Shown one piece after another: positions 1 to 6,704 of a DNA stretch of 7,169 nucleotides. Under the pieces are notes generated by a model. It made no database searches, was not told where the DNA came from, and saw only the letters and a program-made list of their open reading frames with translations. Numbering within the stretch: position 1 is the stretch's first letter; every line of letters starts with the position of its first letter. A program made the translations under genes and the position numbers. The stretch is taken from positions 1 through 7,169 of the forward strand of contig PLRZ01000062.1 of the NCBI GenBank assembly GCA_003164075.1, written 5' to 3'. Origin of the DNA: Bryobacterales bacterium (GTDB taxonomy: Bacteria; Acidobacteriota; Terriglobia; Bryobacterales; Bryobacteraceae).

Positions 1-8
1 CGTCTGTG

Positions 9-27
9 GGGCAAGGCAATCCTGCCC
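9..27. terminator. Hairpin at left edge, possible end of an upstream gene
   Basis: GGGC (9-12) and AGG (14-16) pair with CCT (21-23) and GCCC (24-27) around a CAAT loop, with A13 bulged. An AATTTT run follows at 35-40, after a C-rich stretch. It could end transcription of a gene lying left of the window, but the T-run is too far from the stem for a classical intrinsic terminator. The wider sequence 6-30 resembles the stronger hairpin at 3953-3986, so it may instead be a dispersed intergenic palindrome. Confidence 0.3.
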
Positions 28-40
28 ACCCCCCAATTTT

Positions 41-133
41 GGCTATCGGCCCGCCGACCCGCTTTCCAGCGGGACCCGCCGCCCGGATAAACGGCACCAG
101 GCAGGACCTGTCCCCCAGGCCTTGGCGATAGCC
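41..133. other. Non-coding segment closed by an inverted repeat
   Basis: GGCTATCG (41-48) is exactly complementary to CGATAGCC (126-133). The enclosed sequence contains further short complementary arms: TCGGC/GCCGA (46-50 and 53-57) and CCCGC/GCGGG (58-62 and 69-73, loop TTTCCA). No convincing reading frame crosses it. It could be a structured RNA, the ends of a small palindromic repeat, or chance folding in GC-rich DNA. I do not recognise a known riboswitch class on either strand. It lies upstream of the candidate promoter of regulator 1, so it may belong to the upstream neighbour. Confidence 0.3.
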
Positions 134-166
134 GAATACTGGCCAGTCGCCGGAGAAGAAAGCCGA

Positions 167-218
167 GCCGTACATGTGGCGATCCCGCCCGCTCACCTCC
201 GGCTCGTGGTCCGTCCGT
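167..218 (+). promoter_or_regulatory. Candidate LytTR operator upstream of regulator 1 (three direct repeats)
   Basis: Three related 9-mers lie in tandem: GCCGTACAT (167-175), CCCGCTCAC (188-196) and TCCGTCCGT (210-218). The starts are 21 and 22 bp apart, so the sites fall on about the same face of the helix. Against the LytTR consensus [TA][AC][CA]GTTN[AG][TG] they match at 7, 6 and 8 of 9 positions. CCCGCTCAC differs by one base from a repeat before receptor 2 (CCCGCTCAT, 6650-6642 on the minus strand). Autoregulation of the downstream LytTR gene is inferred. Confidence 0.45.
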
Positions 219-226
219 CACTTTCT

Positions 227-256
227 TTTACGCGTTTTTGTTCAATTGGGCATAAA
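227..256 (+). promoter_or_regulatory. Weak candidate promoter for regulator 1
   Basis: TTTACG (227-232) and CATAAA (251-256) are 18 bp apart, and each matches the sigma-70 hexamers at 4 of 6 positions. This lies just downstream of the direct-repeat array and about 29 bp before the start codon. The match is weak and other placements in this AT-richer patch (221-256) are possible. Confidence 0.2.
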
Positions 257-284
257 CCTGGTGAGAGAAAGGTGACGGGGCGGC

Positions 285-1037
285 ATGAAAACACTGATCG
301 TGGATGACGAGCCCATTGCCCGGCGTATACTCCGGGAGGATCTCGAATCGCTTCCCGGCGTGGAGGTGGTCGGAGAGGCCGACAACGGCAGAACGGCGTT
401 GCAGCAGATTGAGAAACTCCGGCCGGAACTGGTCTTTCTCGATCTGCAGATGCCCGTCATGAGCGGATTCGAGGTGGTGCGCCAACTGGCCGGGCAGACA
501 ATGCCCATCATCGTCATCGTTACCGCCTTCGATCAACATGCCGTGCAGGCGTTTGAGGCTGGCGCGGTGGATTATCTGCTGAAGCCAGTGCAGGATGCGC
601 GCTTGCGAAAGGCGGTGGAACGCGCCCGCGGCCTCCGTCACCAACCCTTGGAGATCGCCAACCAGGCTGCTAAGATTGCAGCGGCTGCGGAACCTTCCAG
701 GCCGGCCATGGGCCGCAAGATTGTAGCCCGCAGCGGCGCTGACTACGTGCTCCTCGACACCGAAGAGGTCCTTGCCTTTCAGGCGGAGCGCGAATTAGTG
801 TGGATCGTCACTGCCAAACAACGTCTTCTGGCCACTCAGCCGTTGTGTGGAATCGAGGAGCGGTTGCCAGCCAACCTCTTTCAACGGGTTCACCGCAATG
901 CGTTGGTCAACGTCAGCCACATCCGCAAGATGAGCGCGCTCAGCAGCCAGCGCTGGCTCATCACCCTCAGTAACGCTCTGCAAATAGTGGTCAGCAAACG
1001 TCAGGCACACAACGTGCGGCAGATTCTGCGTTGGTAG
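285..1037 (+). CDS. LytTR family response regulator (REC + LytTR DNA-binding domain)
   Basis: Complete 250-residue two-component response regulator. Residues 1-118 form a receiver domain with the acidic pair D7/D8, phosphoacceptor D53 (in VFLDLQMP), T80 and K100 (LLKP). A linker rich in Ala (about 119-142) leads to a LytTR domain (about 143-248) with the family's FQRVHRNALVNVSHIR-type core at 199-214. The length is usual for LytR/AgrA-type regulators. The ATG at 285 is preceded by AGGTGA (270-275) at 9-nt spacing, and the receiver begins directly at residue 2, which supports this start. On phosphorylation by a sensor kinase it should bind tandem direct repeats and change transcription. Such repeats lie before this gene, before receptor 1 (103 bp downstream, same strand) and in the divergent region at 6621-6704. 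No kinase is visible; it may lie outside the window. Family assignment is firm; target genes are inferred from position and sites. Confidence 0.96.
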   Translation: MKTLIVDDEPIARRILREDLESLPGVEVVGEADNGRTALQQIEKLRPELVFLDLQMPVMSGFEVVRQLAGQTMPIIVIVTAFDQHAVQAFEAGAVDYLLKPVQDARLRKAVERARGLRHQPLEIANQAAKIAAAAEPSRPAMGRKIVARSGADYVLLDTEEVLAFQAERELVWIVTAKQRLLATQPLCGIEERLPANLFQRVHRNALVNVSHIRKMSALSSQRWLITLSNALQIVVSKRQAHNVRQILRW

Positions 1038-1043
1038 CGTAAG

Positions 1044-1094
1044 GCCGTTCATGGAGGCTTCCCGCCCGTTCCTTGGAAAGGAACATCCGCTGGT
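1044..1094 (+). promoter_or_regulatory. Candidate LytTR operator upstream of receptor 1 (three direct repeats)
   Basis: GCCGTTCAT (1044-1052), CCCGTTCCT (1065-1073) and TCCGCTGGT (1086-1094) start exactly 21 bp apart. They match the LytTR consensus [TA][AC][CA]GTTN[AG][TG] at 8, 7 and 8 of 9 positions, the best set in the window. The second site also overlaps a perfect 7-3-7 inverted repeat, GTTCCTT/AAGGAAC (1068-1084). The array begins 7 bp after the stop codon of regulator 1 and ends 46 bp before the receptor start codon. Sites 1 and 2 sit at and just upstream of a candidate -35 box, a usual activator position. Confidence 0.5.
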
Positions 1095-1100
1095 TAGAAT
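1073..1100 (+). promoter_or_regulatory. Candidate promoter for receptor 1
   Basis: TTGGAA (1073-1078, 4 of 6 to TTGACA) and TAGAAT (1095-1100, 5 of 6 to TATAAT) are 16 bp apart. Transcription would start near 1107, giving a leader of about 34 nt and making the in-frame ATG at 1051 unusable. If this is right, the third repeat (1086-1094) lies in the spacer, which would fit repression or fine tuning; alternatively the true promoter lies slightly downstream. Confidence 0.3.
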
Positions 1101-1140
1101 TAGCTGGTTGCGGCGGATATGCTTCCGGATACTGAATCCT

Positions 1141-3897
1141 ATGAAAAGAATTCTCGCTGTGTGTGGTCTGAGTCTTCTCTGTTCCGGTATTCCGAGTTTC
1201 GGCCAATCGAGCAGTGGCAGTTCCGGGACCGTGCGAGGTTCTGTCCTCGATCCGTCCGGCGCCGCTATCGCAGGCGCTACAGTGGACATTCGAAACCCGG
1301 TGTCGGGCTACGTTCGCGGTACCATCACCGACAATCAGGGGAAGTTCCAATTCGACAACCTTCCGTTCAATCCGTATCATGTGAGTAGTGCGGCCCCCAG
1401 GTTTCAGTCGGCCGAACAGGATGTCGACGTAAAGTCGCCTATACCGCTTGACATCAAGTTCAGCCTGAAGATCGGAACAGCATCGACTACCGTGGAAGTC
1501 ACCGCCGATGCTAAAGACCTCATCGAAGTCGACCCGGTGAGCCACACCGACATCGATCGCGGGTTGTTCGATAAGTTGCCGCTGGAGAGCCAATCGTCGT
1601 CCCTTAGTTCGCTGGTGACGCTGTCGGCTCCGGGAGCGACGGCCGATTCCGACGGCCTGTTTCACGGCATGGGCGACCACGCTCAAAACTCGTTCTCGGT
1701 GGACGGGCAGAAGATCACCGATCAACAGAGCAAGGTTTTCTCCAATCAGATTCCAGTGGACTCGGTGCAGTCCATGGAGGTGATTCAGGGCGCTCCTCCC
1801 GCGGAGTACGGTGATAAGACCAGTCTGGTGATCGTAGTGACCACGAGGTCCGGCTTGGCCGTGGACCCAGCTCATGGCGAGTTGACCGGTTCCTACGGAA
1901 CCTTCGGCACCGGCGGCGGCGGTTTCAACCTGGCGTACGGCGAAAAGTCCTGGGGCAATTTTGTGTCCGTTAGCGGCATGGACACCGGACGGTTTCTCGA
2001 CGGCCCGGAGTTCACGGTGATGCACGACCATGGCAACCAGGGCAATGTTTTCGACCGCGTAGACATCAAGCCGTCCCAGGCGGACACGATCAACATCAAC
2101 TTCGGCTATACGCGCTCCTGGTTTCAGACGCCCAATTCGTTCGACGGACAAGATGCCACCGCCTGGTCCGGAGTGGTGGTCGACAACGGTGGGCTGGGCC
2201 CCAATGGCAAGGTCGTGGGTCCGCAGGATCAGCGCTCCAAGATCAATACCCTGAACGTCGCGCCGACTTGGACGCACCTGTTCGGCGCGCATACCCTATT
2301 CACGCTTGGCGGCTTTGTCCGGCGGGACGGATTTAACTACTACCCGAGCGCCAATCCCTTTTCCGACCTCACCGGAGACCTCCAAAGCGAAACCTTCGGC
2401 CAGAACCGGACGCTTACCAACGTCGGCGGACACGCGGATCTCTCTTATGTGAACGGCATCCACAACATCAAGACCGGCATTCAGTACGACCACACGTTTC
2501 TGACCGAGAAAGACGCTTTCGGGATCGTAGACCCCACACTCAACCCGGTCTGCCTGAACGCCGACGGCAGCCCCTTTACAGGTCCGTCTTTGATGTATCC
2601 TTCGCTGTGCACCGGCCAGCTTCAGGCGAATCCCAATTTTGTACCGCTTTTGGGCTGCATCGACCTGACGCGTACGGGAAAGCTGCCGGCCGGCGATGGA
2701 TGCCCCACGTCTAACGCTGCCCTGTACAACTATTACGGACATGCCGACATCAAGGAACTCGCCCTGTATTTCCAGGACAGCATCTCGATTCGCAACTGGT
2801 CTTTTAACCTGGGCCTGCGCGGCGACTTTTACAACGGTCTGGCCAGTGCCAGGCAGATCGAACCGCGGCTCGGCATCGCTTACAACATCAAGCCCACCAA
2901 TACGGTGTTGCGGGTCTCCTATGCGCGCACCCTGGAAACGCCGTTCAATGAAAACCTGGTGATCTCCAGTCTGGGCTGCAACGATGCCGTCGTCAACGCG
3001 GTGATGTCGACCATCGGTAACTGTAACCCGTCGCCTTTGGGCCCCGGATGGCGCAACGAATTCCACGCCGGCCTGCAGCAGGCCTTTGGACGCTTCCTGG
3101 TGGTGGACGGCGAGTACATCTGGAAGTATACCCACCGGGCGTACGACTTCAGCGTATTCGGCAGCACGCCCCTCACGTTTCCCATCGAATGGGCCAGTTC
3201 GAAGATTCCAGGCTATGCCGTTCGCGCCAGCATGCCGACCTTCCACGGATTGTCGGCGTTTGTGGTCTTCTCCAGCGTGGCGGCGCGATTCTTCACTCCG
3301 CAGATTAGTGGGATTGGCTCCGCGCCGGGCGGGAGCCAGGTGTTCCGCATCGACCATGACGAGAACTTCAACCAGACTACCCACCTGCAATACCAATTCC
3401 GAAAGACCGGCCCCTGGCTAGGCTTTAACTGGCGGTACGATAGCGGCCTGGTGGCTGGCCCGATCCCGTGCGCGGGCGGTAATTGCAACAACGGGCCGAA
3501 CGGCACCGATTCTGTCGTGGACTTCTCCGGCCTGACGCCGGATCAGCAGTTCCAAGCGGGACTCTTCTGTGGCTCAGCGCACGCCACGCCGACCACGTCG
3601 ATCAACGATTCCGGGTTGTGCCCGGGATCGCAGTTCGGTTCTACTCTTATCAAAATACCGGCACCCGGAACGGAAGATGACGACCACAACCCGCCGCGTA
3701 TCGCTCCTCGGAATCTGTTCGACCTCGCAGTGGGACACGACAACATTTTCCACGGCGAGAAGCACAAGTGGAGCGTCCGGGTTGCAGTGGTGAACCTGAC
3801 CAATAGTGTGGCGCTCTATAACTTTCTTTCCACTTTCAGCGGGACGCACTACGTCACTCCGCGCACGATCACGGCCACCATAGGGTTCCATTTCTAG
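1141..3897 (+). CDS. TonB-dependent outer-membrane receptor with N-terminal carboxypeptidase-regulatory-like domain (receptor 1)
   Basis: 918-residue Oar-like TonB-dependent receptor. Residues 1-21 are a signal peptide (MKR, a hydrophobic stretch, likely cut after SFG). A carboxypeptidase-D regulatory-like beta-sandwich follows (about 29-120; GTVRGSVLDPSGAAIAGATV at its start, then the NQGKFQFDNLP core). The plug is about 140-238, with SVDGQ (186-190) and AEYGDKTS..VVTTRSG. The rest is barrel, ending in the aromatic C-terminus TIGFHF expected of Bam-assembled proteins. The family imports large substrates across the outer membrane using TonB energy; the cargo is unknown. I chose ATG 1141 because the signal peptide starts there and the candidate promoter lies between it and the upstream in-frame ATG at 1051. 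The Shine-Dalgarno is poor (GGAT, 1127-1130). The barrel has ten cysteines in five close pairs, three of them absent from receptor 2. It follows regulator 1 by 103 bp on the same strand and converges on receptor 2. Confidence 0.93.
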   Translation: MKRILAVCGLSLLCSGIPSFGQSSSGSSGTVRGSVLDPSGAAIAGATVDIRNPVSGYVRGTITDNQGKFQFDNLPFNPYHVSSAAPRFQSAEQDVDVKSPIPLDIKFSLKIGTASTTVEVTADAKDLIEVDPVSHTDIDRGLFDKLPLESQSSSLSSLVTLSAPGATADSDGLFHGMGDHAQNSFSVDGQKITDQQSKVFSNQIPVDSVQSMEVIQGAPPAEYGDKTSLVIVVTTRSGLAVDPAHGELTGSYGTFGTGGGGFNLAYGEKSWGNFVSVSGMDTGRFLDGPEFTVMHDHGNQGNVFDRVDIKPSQADTININFGYTRSWFQTPNSFDGQDATAWSGVVVDNGGLGPNGKVVGPQDQRSKINTLNVAPTWTHLFGAHTLFTLGGFVRRDGFNYYPSANPFSDLTGDLQSETFGQNRTLTNVGGHADLSYVNGIHNIKTGIQYDHTFLTEKDAFGIVDPTLNPVCLNADGSPFTGPSLMYPSLCTGQLQANPNFVPLLGCIDLTRTGKLPAGDGCPTSNAALYNYYGHADIKELALYFQDSISIRNWSFNLGLRGDFYNGLASARQIEPRLGIAYNIKPTNTVLRVSYARTLETPFNENLVISSLGCNDAVVNAVMSTIGNCNPSPLGPGWRNEFHAGLQQAFGRFLVVDGEYIWKYTHRAYDFSVFGSTPLTFPIEWASSKIPGYAVRASMPTFHGLSAFVVFSSVAARFFTPQISGIGSAPGGSQVFRIDHDENFNQTTHLQYQFRKTGPWLGFNWRYDSGLVAGPIPCAGGNCNNGPNGTDSVVDFSGLTPDQQFQAGLFCGSAHATPTTSINDSGLCPGSQFGSTLIKIPAPGTEDDDHNPPRIAPRNLFDLAVGHDNIFHGEKHKWSVRVAVVNLTNSVALYNFLSTFSGTHYVTPRTITATIGFHF

Positions 3898-3905
3898 AAA
3901 GTGGC

Positions 3906-3923
3906 GCAGGCACATCTGCCTGC
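3906..3923. terminator. Short perfect hairpin after receptor 1
   Basis: GCAGGCA (3906-3912) pairs perfectly with TGCCTGC (3917-3923) around a CATC tetraloop, 8 bp after the receptor 1 stop codon. No T-run follows. A second C/G hairpin comes right after it (GGGGG 3925-3929 with CCCCC at 3938-3942). It may stabilise the 3' end or assist termination. Confidence 0.4.
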
Positions 3924-3952
3924 TGGGGGAGCCTACGCCCCCCTGGGCCCGG

Positions 3953-3986
3953 AGGTGGGGCAGGGCGTTGCTCGCCTGCCCCACCT
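3953..3986. terminator. Bidirectional hairpin between convergent receptors
   Basis: AGGTGGGGCAGG (3953-3964) is the exact complement of CCTGCCCCACCT (3975-3986), giving a 12-bp, very GC-rich stem with a 10-nt loop. It sits between the stop codons of the two convergent receptor genes (3897 and 4023), where a shared bidirectional terminator is expected. Neither side has a T-run, so it is not a textbook intrinsic terminator. It could act as a 3' stabiliser or a weak terminator, or be a dispersed palindrome. Confidence 0.5.
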
Positions 3987-4022
3987 TCTGAAGCTCTCAC
4001 CAGGGAGCAGTTCGCCCCGCCC

Positions 4023-6575
4023 CTAAAATACGATCCCCGTCGTCACGCTGAACGTCCGCGGAGTGATGAAGTGCGTGCCGCTGAAAGTGGAAAGGAAATT
4101 ATAGAGCGCTACCGTGTTAGCCACGTTCAACACGGCGAATTTCAGCGTCATCTTCACCTTCTCGGCATGAAACAGGTTGTCCGTGCCCACGCCGATGTCG
4201 AATATCTGGTGCGGCGCGATGCGCGGCGGGTTGGTGTCGTCATTCTCGGTTCCAGCCGGGGGAATTATCAGCCGGGTGGCGCCATAAGTGGGACCGGTGC
4301 ACGTGGAAATACGGCTGGCGATGGTCGCGTACTGGCTGCCGCAGTAAAAACCGATGGCCGCCTGCTGATCGGCCGTCAGCGCCAGGGCCGAGGCCAGATC
4401 CGGAACGCTGCCGGCCACCAGTCCGCTGTCGTAGCGCCAGGTAAAGTCGATCCACGGGCCGTTGCGAGGGCGCTGATAGCGCAGATTCAGGGTCTGTTCG
4501 TACTTCTGGTCGTGGTCGATGCGGAATACGCCGACGTCCACCGGCGAGTTGAAAATCAGGCCGCCGGTCTCCGGTCCGAAGAAGCGCGCGCGCGTGTGCC
4601 CCATGTTGAGGAAAGCCTGAAAGCCTTTAAAGCTGGTAGTGGAAACGCGGGCGCCCACACCATCCAGTTTGGACTTTCGCCAGGAAATCGGAAACGTGAT
4701 GGGCGTGTTAAACAGCACGTCGAAATCGTAAGCTCCGTTGGTGAATTTCCAGAAATAGTCGGCGTCCACCATGATGTAGCGGCCGATGCTCTGTTGAAAA
4801 CCGGTATTGAATTGGTTCCGCGTCCCGGGCTGCAGCGCCGCGGAACTGTATGCGCCAAAAACGTTGGTCGCGAGTCCGCCCACTCCCGAGGCGCTGGAGA
4901 GCAGCAGGTTCTCGTTATAGGGCGTTTCCAAAGTATGCGCGTAGGCCCCGCGCAGCACCGTCCCGGTCTTTTTGATCATGTAGGAAGCGCCGAAGCGAGG
5001 TTCCACGCCGGTCGCTTCGCTCAGTCCGTTGTACTGGTCAATGCGCAATCCGCCGTTGATCGTCAGGTGCCCCAAGGTGATGGAATCCTGAGCATAAAAG
5101 GCGTACTCGTTGATCTTGCCGGTATCGCGGAAATGGAACAGGCTGCCGCCGCGCGTCAGGTCGTACGGCACCAAGCCGGGCGACAGGCTGGGATTGGCGG
5201 TCAACCCCAGACCCGCACAAGCGCCAGGATTCACAACCGTCAGCGGTCCGGCGGAGTCGCCGTTGGCGTCGACGCAGACCGGATTGAAGGTGGGGTCGGT
5301 AATCCCCAGCGAAAAATCTTCGAACAGCCGGGTCTGCTTGATTTCCGTGCCGACCTTGATGTTGTTCCTGCCGATCACCGAGGAGATGTCGGCGCGCACG
5401 CCGTAGTTCAGCAGGTGCCGGTCCTGCGACAGGGTCGCCGGGGAGTCGTTGAAGGGATTGCCGCTGGGATAGTAGTTCATGAAATCCCGCCGCACCCACG
5501 GGTTCACCGTCAGCAGCGTGGTGCTGCCGAAAGTGTGCTGGTACCCCGGGGCGATATTGAAACTGGTCACTTTCTGCCGCTGGTCCTGCTGGGGCTGATC
5601 GTAACTGTTGGGAATCTGGAACCAGTTGCGGGCGACGAAGAGATTGAGGTGGAGCGCGTCGTGCTCGCCGGGCTGAAAATCGAGGCGGTCGAAGATCGTC
5701 TGGTCGTTGCCGATATCGTGCATGGGATCGAATTCGGGGCTGTCCAGGAAGCGCCCGGAGCGGTCCGAATCGATCACCGTGAAATTGCCGAATTTGGCGG
5801 TTCCGAAGCCGAACGACGCCTTTTCGCCCACGGTCCCGAAAGAACCGTAGGTGGTGTCAATCTCTCCGAACGGCTTCTTCCCCAGTCCGGACCGCGTCAC
5901 CGCTTCCACCACCAGGCTGGTCTTATCGCCGTATTGAGCGGTTGCCGACCCGGTGATCATATCCATATTCTGAAACGCGTTCTCCGGCATCTGGGTAGAG
6001 AAAGCCTTGCTCTGCTGGTCGCTGATGGGCTGTCCGTCCACCACATAGCTGGTCTGGGCGTGGTCGCCCTGCGGATGGAAGAAGCCATTGGAATCGGCCA
6101 CCACTCCGGGAGTGTTCAGCGTAATGGCGTCGGCCAACCCCGAACCCGTGGTCGGCAGGGAATTGAGGAGGCTTTGGTCAACGTCGTTGTGGGCCGCCGG
6201 GTTGAGGTCCAGGATCGTGTTCGAACCAGCCTGAACTTCAATGGTGGTGGTTTGCGTGCCGGCGATCTGCAACTCGACATCCTGTGTAATGGGCACGGTG
6301 GCCCGCACGGATACGTCTTGCTCGAACTTCGCAAAGCCGGCGGCAACCGCCGATAAGCGGTAGGAATTCAAAGGCACGTTATTGAAGCGATAGGTGCCGT
6401 TGTCATCGCTCCTCATCGACTGACGATAGTTAGTCGACGGATTCTGGATGGTGACCACCGCTCCCACGACCACCGCCCCCGATGGGTCTACCACCTTACC
6501 GCCAACCGTTCCCGACCCGATAGACTGCGCCAGTGCCGCGCAGGCACACAACAACACGATCGCGATCATCCGCAT
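4023..6575 (-). CDS. TonB-dependent outer-membrane receptor with N-terminal carboxypeptidase-regulatory-like domain (receptor 2)
   Basis: 850-residue paralogue of receptor 1 on the opposite strand. Signal peptide 1-16 (MRMIAIVLL.., cut after ALA, mature start QSIGSG). Carboxypeptidase-regulatory-like domain about 22-115 (GKVVDPSGAVVVGAVVTIQN, then NGTYRFNNVP). Plug about 130-230, with VVDGQ (178-182) and AQYGDKTSLVVEAVTRSG. The beta-barrel runs from about 235 to the aromatic end GIVF. Shared blocks with receptor 1 include MNYYPSGNPF/FNYYPSANPF, TLETPYNENL/TLETPFNENL, WRYDSGLVAG, NPPRIAP and ALYNFLSTFSGTH. It is 68 residues shorter, mostly from smaller barrel loops, and has only two of the five cysteine pairs. 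The open frame extends back to 7025, but that part is antisense to regulator 2 and lies before the signal peptide. The gene is transcribed divergently from regulator 2 and has its own repeat array upstream. Cargo unknown. Confidence 0.93.
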   Translation of the reverse strand: MRMIAIVLLCACAALAQSIGSGTVGGKVVDPSGAVVVGAVVTIQNPSTNYRQSMRSDDNGTYRFNNVPLNSYRLSAVAAGFAKFEQDVSVRATVPITQDVELQIAGTQTTTIEVQAGSNTILDLNPAAHNDVDQSLLNSLPTTGSGLADAITLNTPGVVADSNGFFHPQGDHAQTSYVVDGQPISDQQSKAFSTQMPENAFQNMDMITGSATAQYGDKTSLVVEAVTRSGLGKKPFGEIDTTYGSFGTVGEKASFGFGTAKFGNFTVIDSDRSGRFLDSPEFDPMHDIGNDQTIFDRLDFQPGEHDALHLNLFVARNWFQIPNSYDQPQQDQRQKVTSFNIAPGYQHTFGSTTLLTVNPWVRRDFMNYYPSGNPFNDSPATLSQDRHLLNYGVRADISSVIGRNNIKVGTEIKQTRLFEDFSLGITDPTFNPVCVDANGDSAGPLTVVNPGACAGLGLTANPSLSPGLVPYDLTRGGSLFHFRDTGKINEYAFYAQDSITLGHLTINGGLRIDQYNGLSEATGVEPRFGASYMIKKTGTVLRGAYAHTLETPYNENLLLSSASGVGGLATNVFGAYSSAALQPGTRNQFNTGFQQSIGRYIMVDADYFWKFTNGAYDFDVLFNTPITFPISWRKSKLDGVGARVSTTSFKGFQAFLNMGHTRARFFGPETGGLIFNSPVDVGVFRIDHDQKYEQTLNLRYQRPRNGPWIDFTWRYDSGLVAGSVPDLASALALTADQQAAIGFYCGSQYATIASRISTCTGPTYGATRLIIPPAGTENDDTNPPRIAPHQIFDIGVGTDNLFHAEKVKMTLKFAVLNVANTVALYNFLSTFSGTHFITPRTFSVTTGIVF

Positions 6576-6577
6576 GA

Positions 6578-6583
6578 CTCCAG
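6578..6583 (-). promoter_or_regulatory. Ribosome binding site bearing on the receptor 2 start
   Basis: On the minus strand CTGGAG (6583-6578) is only 2 nt from the first ATG (6575) but 8 nt from the second in-frame ATG (6569). Spacing favours the second ATG, which would begin the protein at MIAIVLL. The first ATG adds an arginine useful to a signal peptide. The annotated CDS start at 6575 may therefore be two codons too long. Confidence 0.5.
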
Positions 6584-6620
6584 TTTGCGTAGGATAAAGA
6601 GAGGAGCCTAAGAGTACGTG

Positions 6621-6671
6621 ACAGACGGGCTGGAAATTTCCATGAGCGGGCTGCTTTTGCCCATTAGCGGA
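6621..6671 (-). promoter_or_regulatory. Candidate LytTR operator upstream of receptor 2 (three direct repeats, minus strand)
   Basis: Read on the minus strand: TCCGCTAAT (6671-6663), CCCGCTCAT (6650-6642) and CCCGTCTGT (6629-6621), starting exactly 21 bp apart. They match the LytTR consensus at 8, 7 and 7 of 9 positions. The first two continue as ..ATGG, so that CCGCTCATGG here and CCGTTCATGG before receptor 1 differ by one base in ten. A perfect 12-bp palindrome, TGGAAATTTCCA (6631-6642), lies against the second site, much as the GTTCCTT/AAGGAAC inverted repeat lies over the second site before receptor 1. I could not assign a clear -35/-10 pair for receptor 2. Confidence 0.5.
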
Positions 6672-6674
6672 TGG

Positions 6675-6704
6675 TCCGCCAACGGCTGTTTCTATCCCGT
6701 TCGC
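6675..6704 (+). promoter_or_regulatory. Candidate LytTR operator upstream of regulator 2 (two direct repeats)
   Basis: TCCGCCAAC (6675-6683) and CCCGTTCGC (6696-6704) start 21 bp apart on the plus strand and match the LytTR consensus at 6 and 7 of 9 positions. The second is followed by GGAA, as are the second repeats before both receptors. The pair mirrors the minus-strand pair for receptor 2 exactly about position 6673. A possible -10 box, AATAAT (6707-6712), follows directly, without a clear -35. This is the weakest of the four arrays on sequence alone. Confidence 0.4.

Larger units (their letters stand above)
3811..4109. repeat. Imperfect inverted repeat formed by the 3' ends of the two receptor genes
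   Basis: Positions 3811-3863 (receptor 1, encoding ALYNFLSTFSGTH and the following residues) match the reverse complement of 4057-4109 (receptor 2) at 48 of 53 bases, with no gaps and 193 bp between the arms. Three of the five differences are synonymous (AAC/AAT, TTT/TTC, GGG/GGC) and two change the protein (Y/F and V/I). This comes from convergent placement of paralogues whose C-termini are highly conserved. A read-through transcript from either side could fold into a long stem here. Confidence 0.7.

Noticed and set aside
122..307. Small plus-strand open frame of 61 codons before regulator 1
   Set aside because: It begins at a TTG with no ribosome binding site, crosses the repeat array, and overlaps the regulator 1 start in another frame.
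1089..1109. GCTGGTT direct repeat with 14-bp period (1089-1095 and 1103-1109)
   Set aside because: The period does not fit the 21-bp arrays and it has no counterpart in the other control regions; likely chance.
1051..1140. Upstream in-frame ATG adding 30 residues to receptor 1
   Set aside because: It would bury the signal peptide behind an arginine-rich extension and overlaps the repeat array and candidate promoter.
1141..1203. Lipoprotein signal in receptor 1 (cysteine at residue 14, LSLLCS)
   Set aside because: Leucine just before the cysteine does not fit a lipobox; cleavage after SFG by signal peptidase I fits better. The same holds for the cysteines in the receptor 2 leader.
991..3396. 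Two long minus-strand open frames (991-2292 and 2296-3396) opposite receptor 1
   Set aside because: Both are antisense to a well-supported receptor gene, are rich in His/Arg/Val in the manner of shadow frames, and have no recognisable motif.
4071..6356. Long plus-strand open frame of 761 codons opposite receptor 2
   Set aside because: It is fully antisense to a gene with clear signal peptide, plug and barrel, shows no recognisable domain, and is the kind of shadow frame GC-rich codon use produces.
6618..6641. Possible ECF-type promoter (GGAAA then CGTAC, minus strand) before receptor 2
   Set aside because: The -10-like part is a poor match and no such pair with proper spacing occurs before the other genes.
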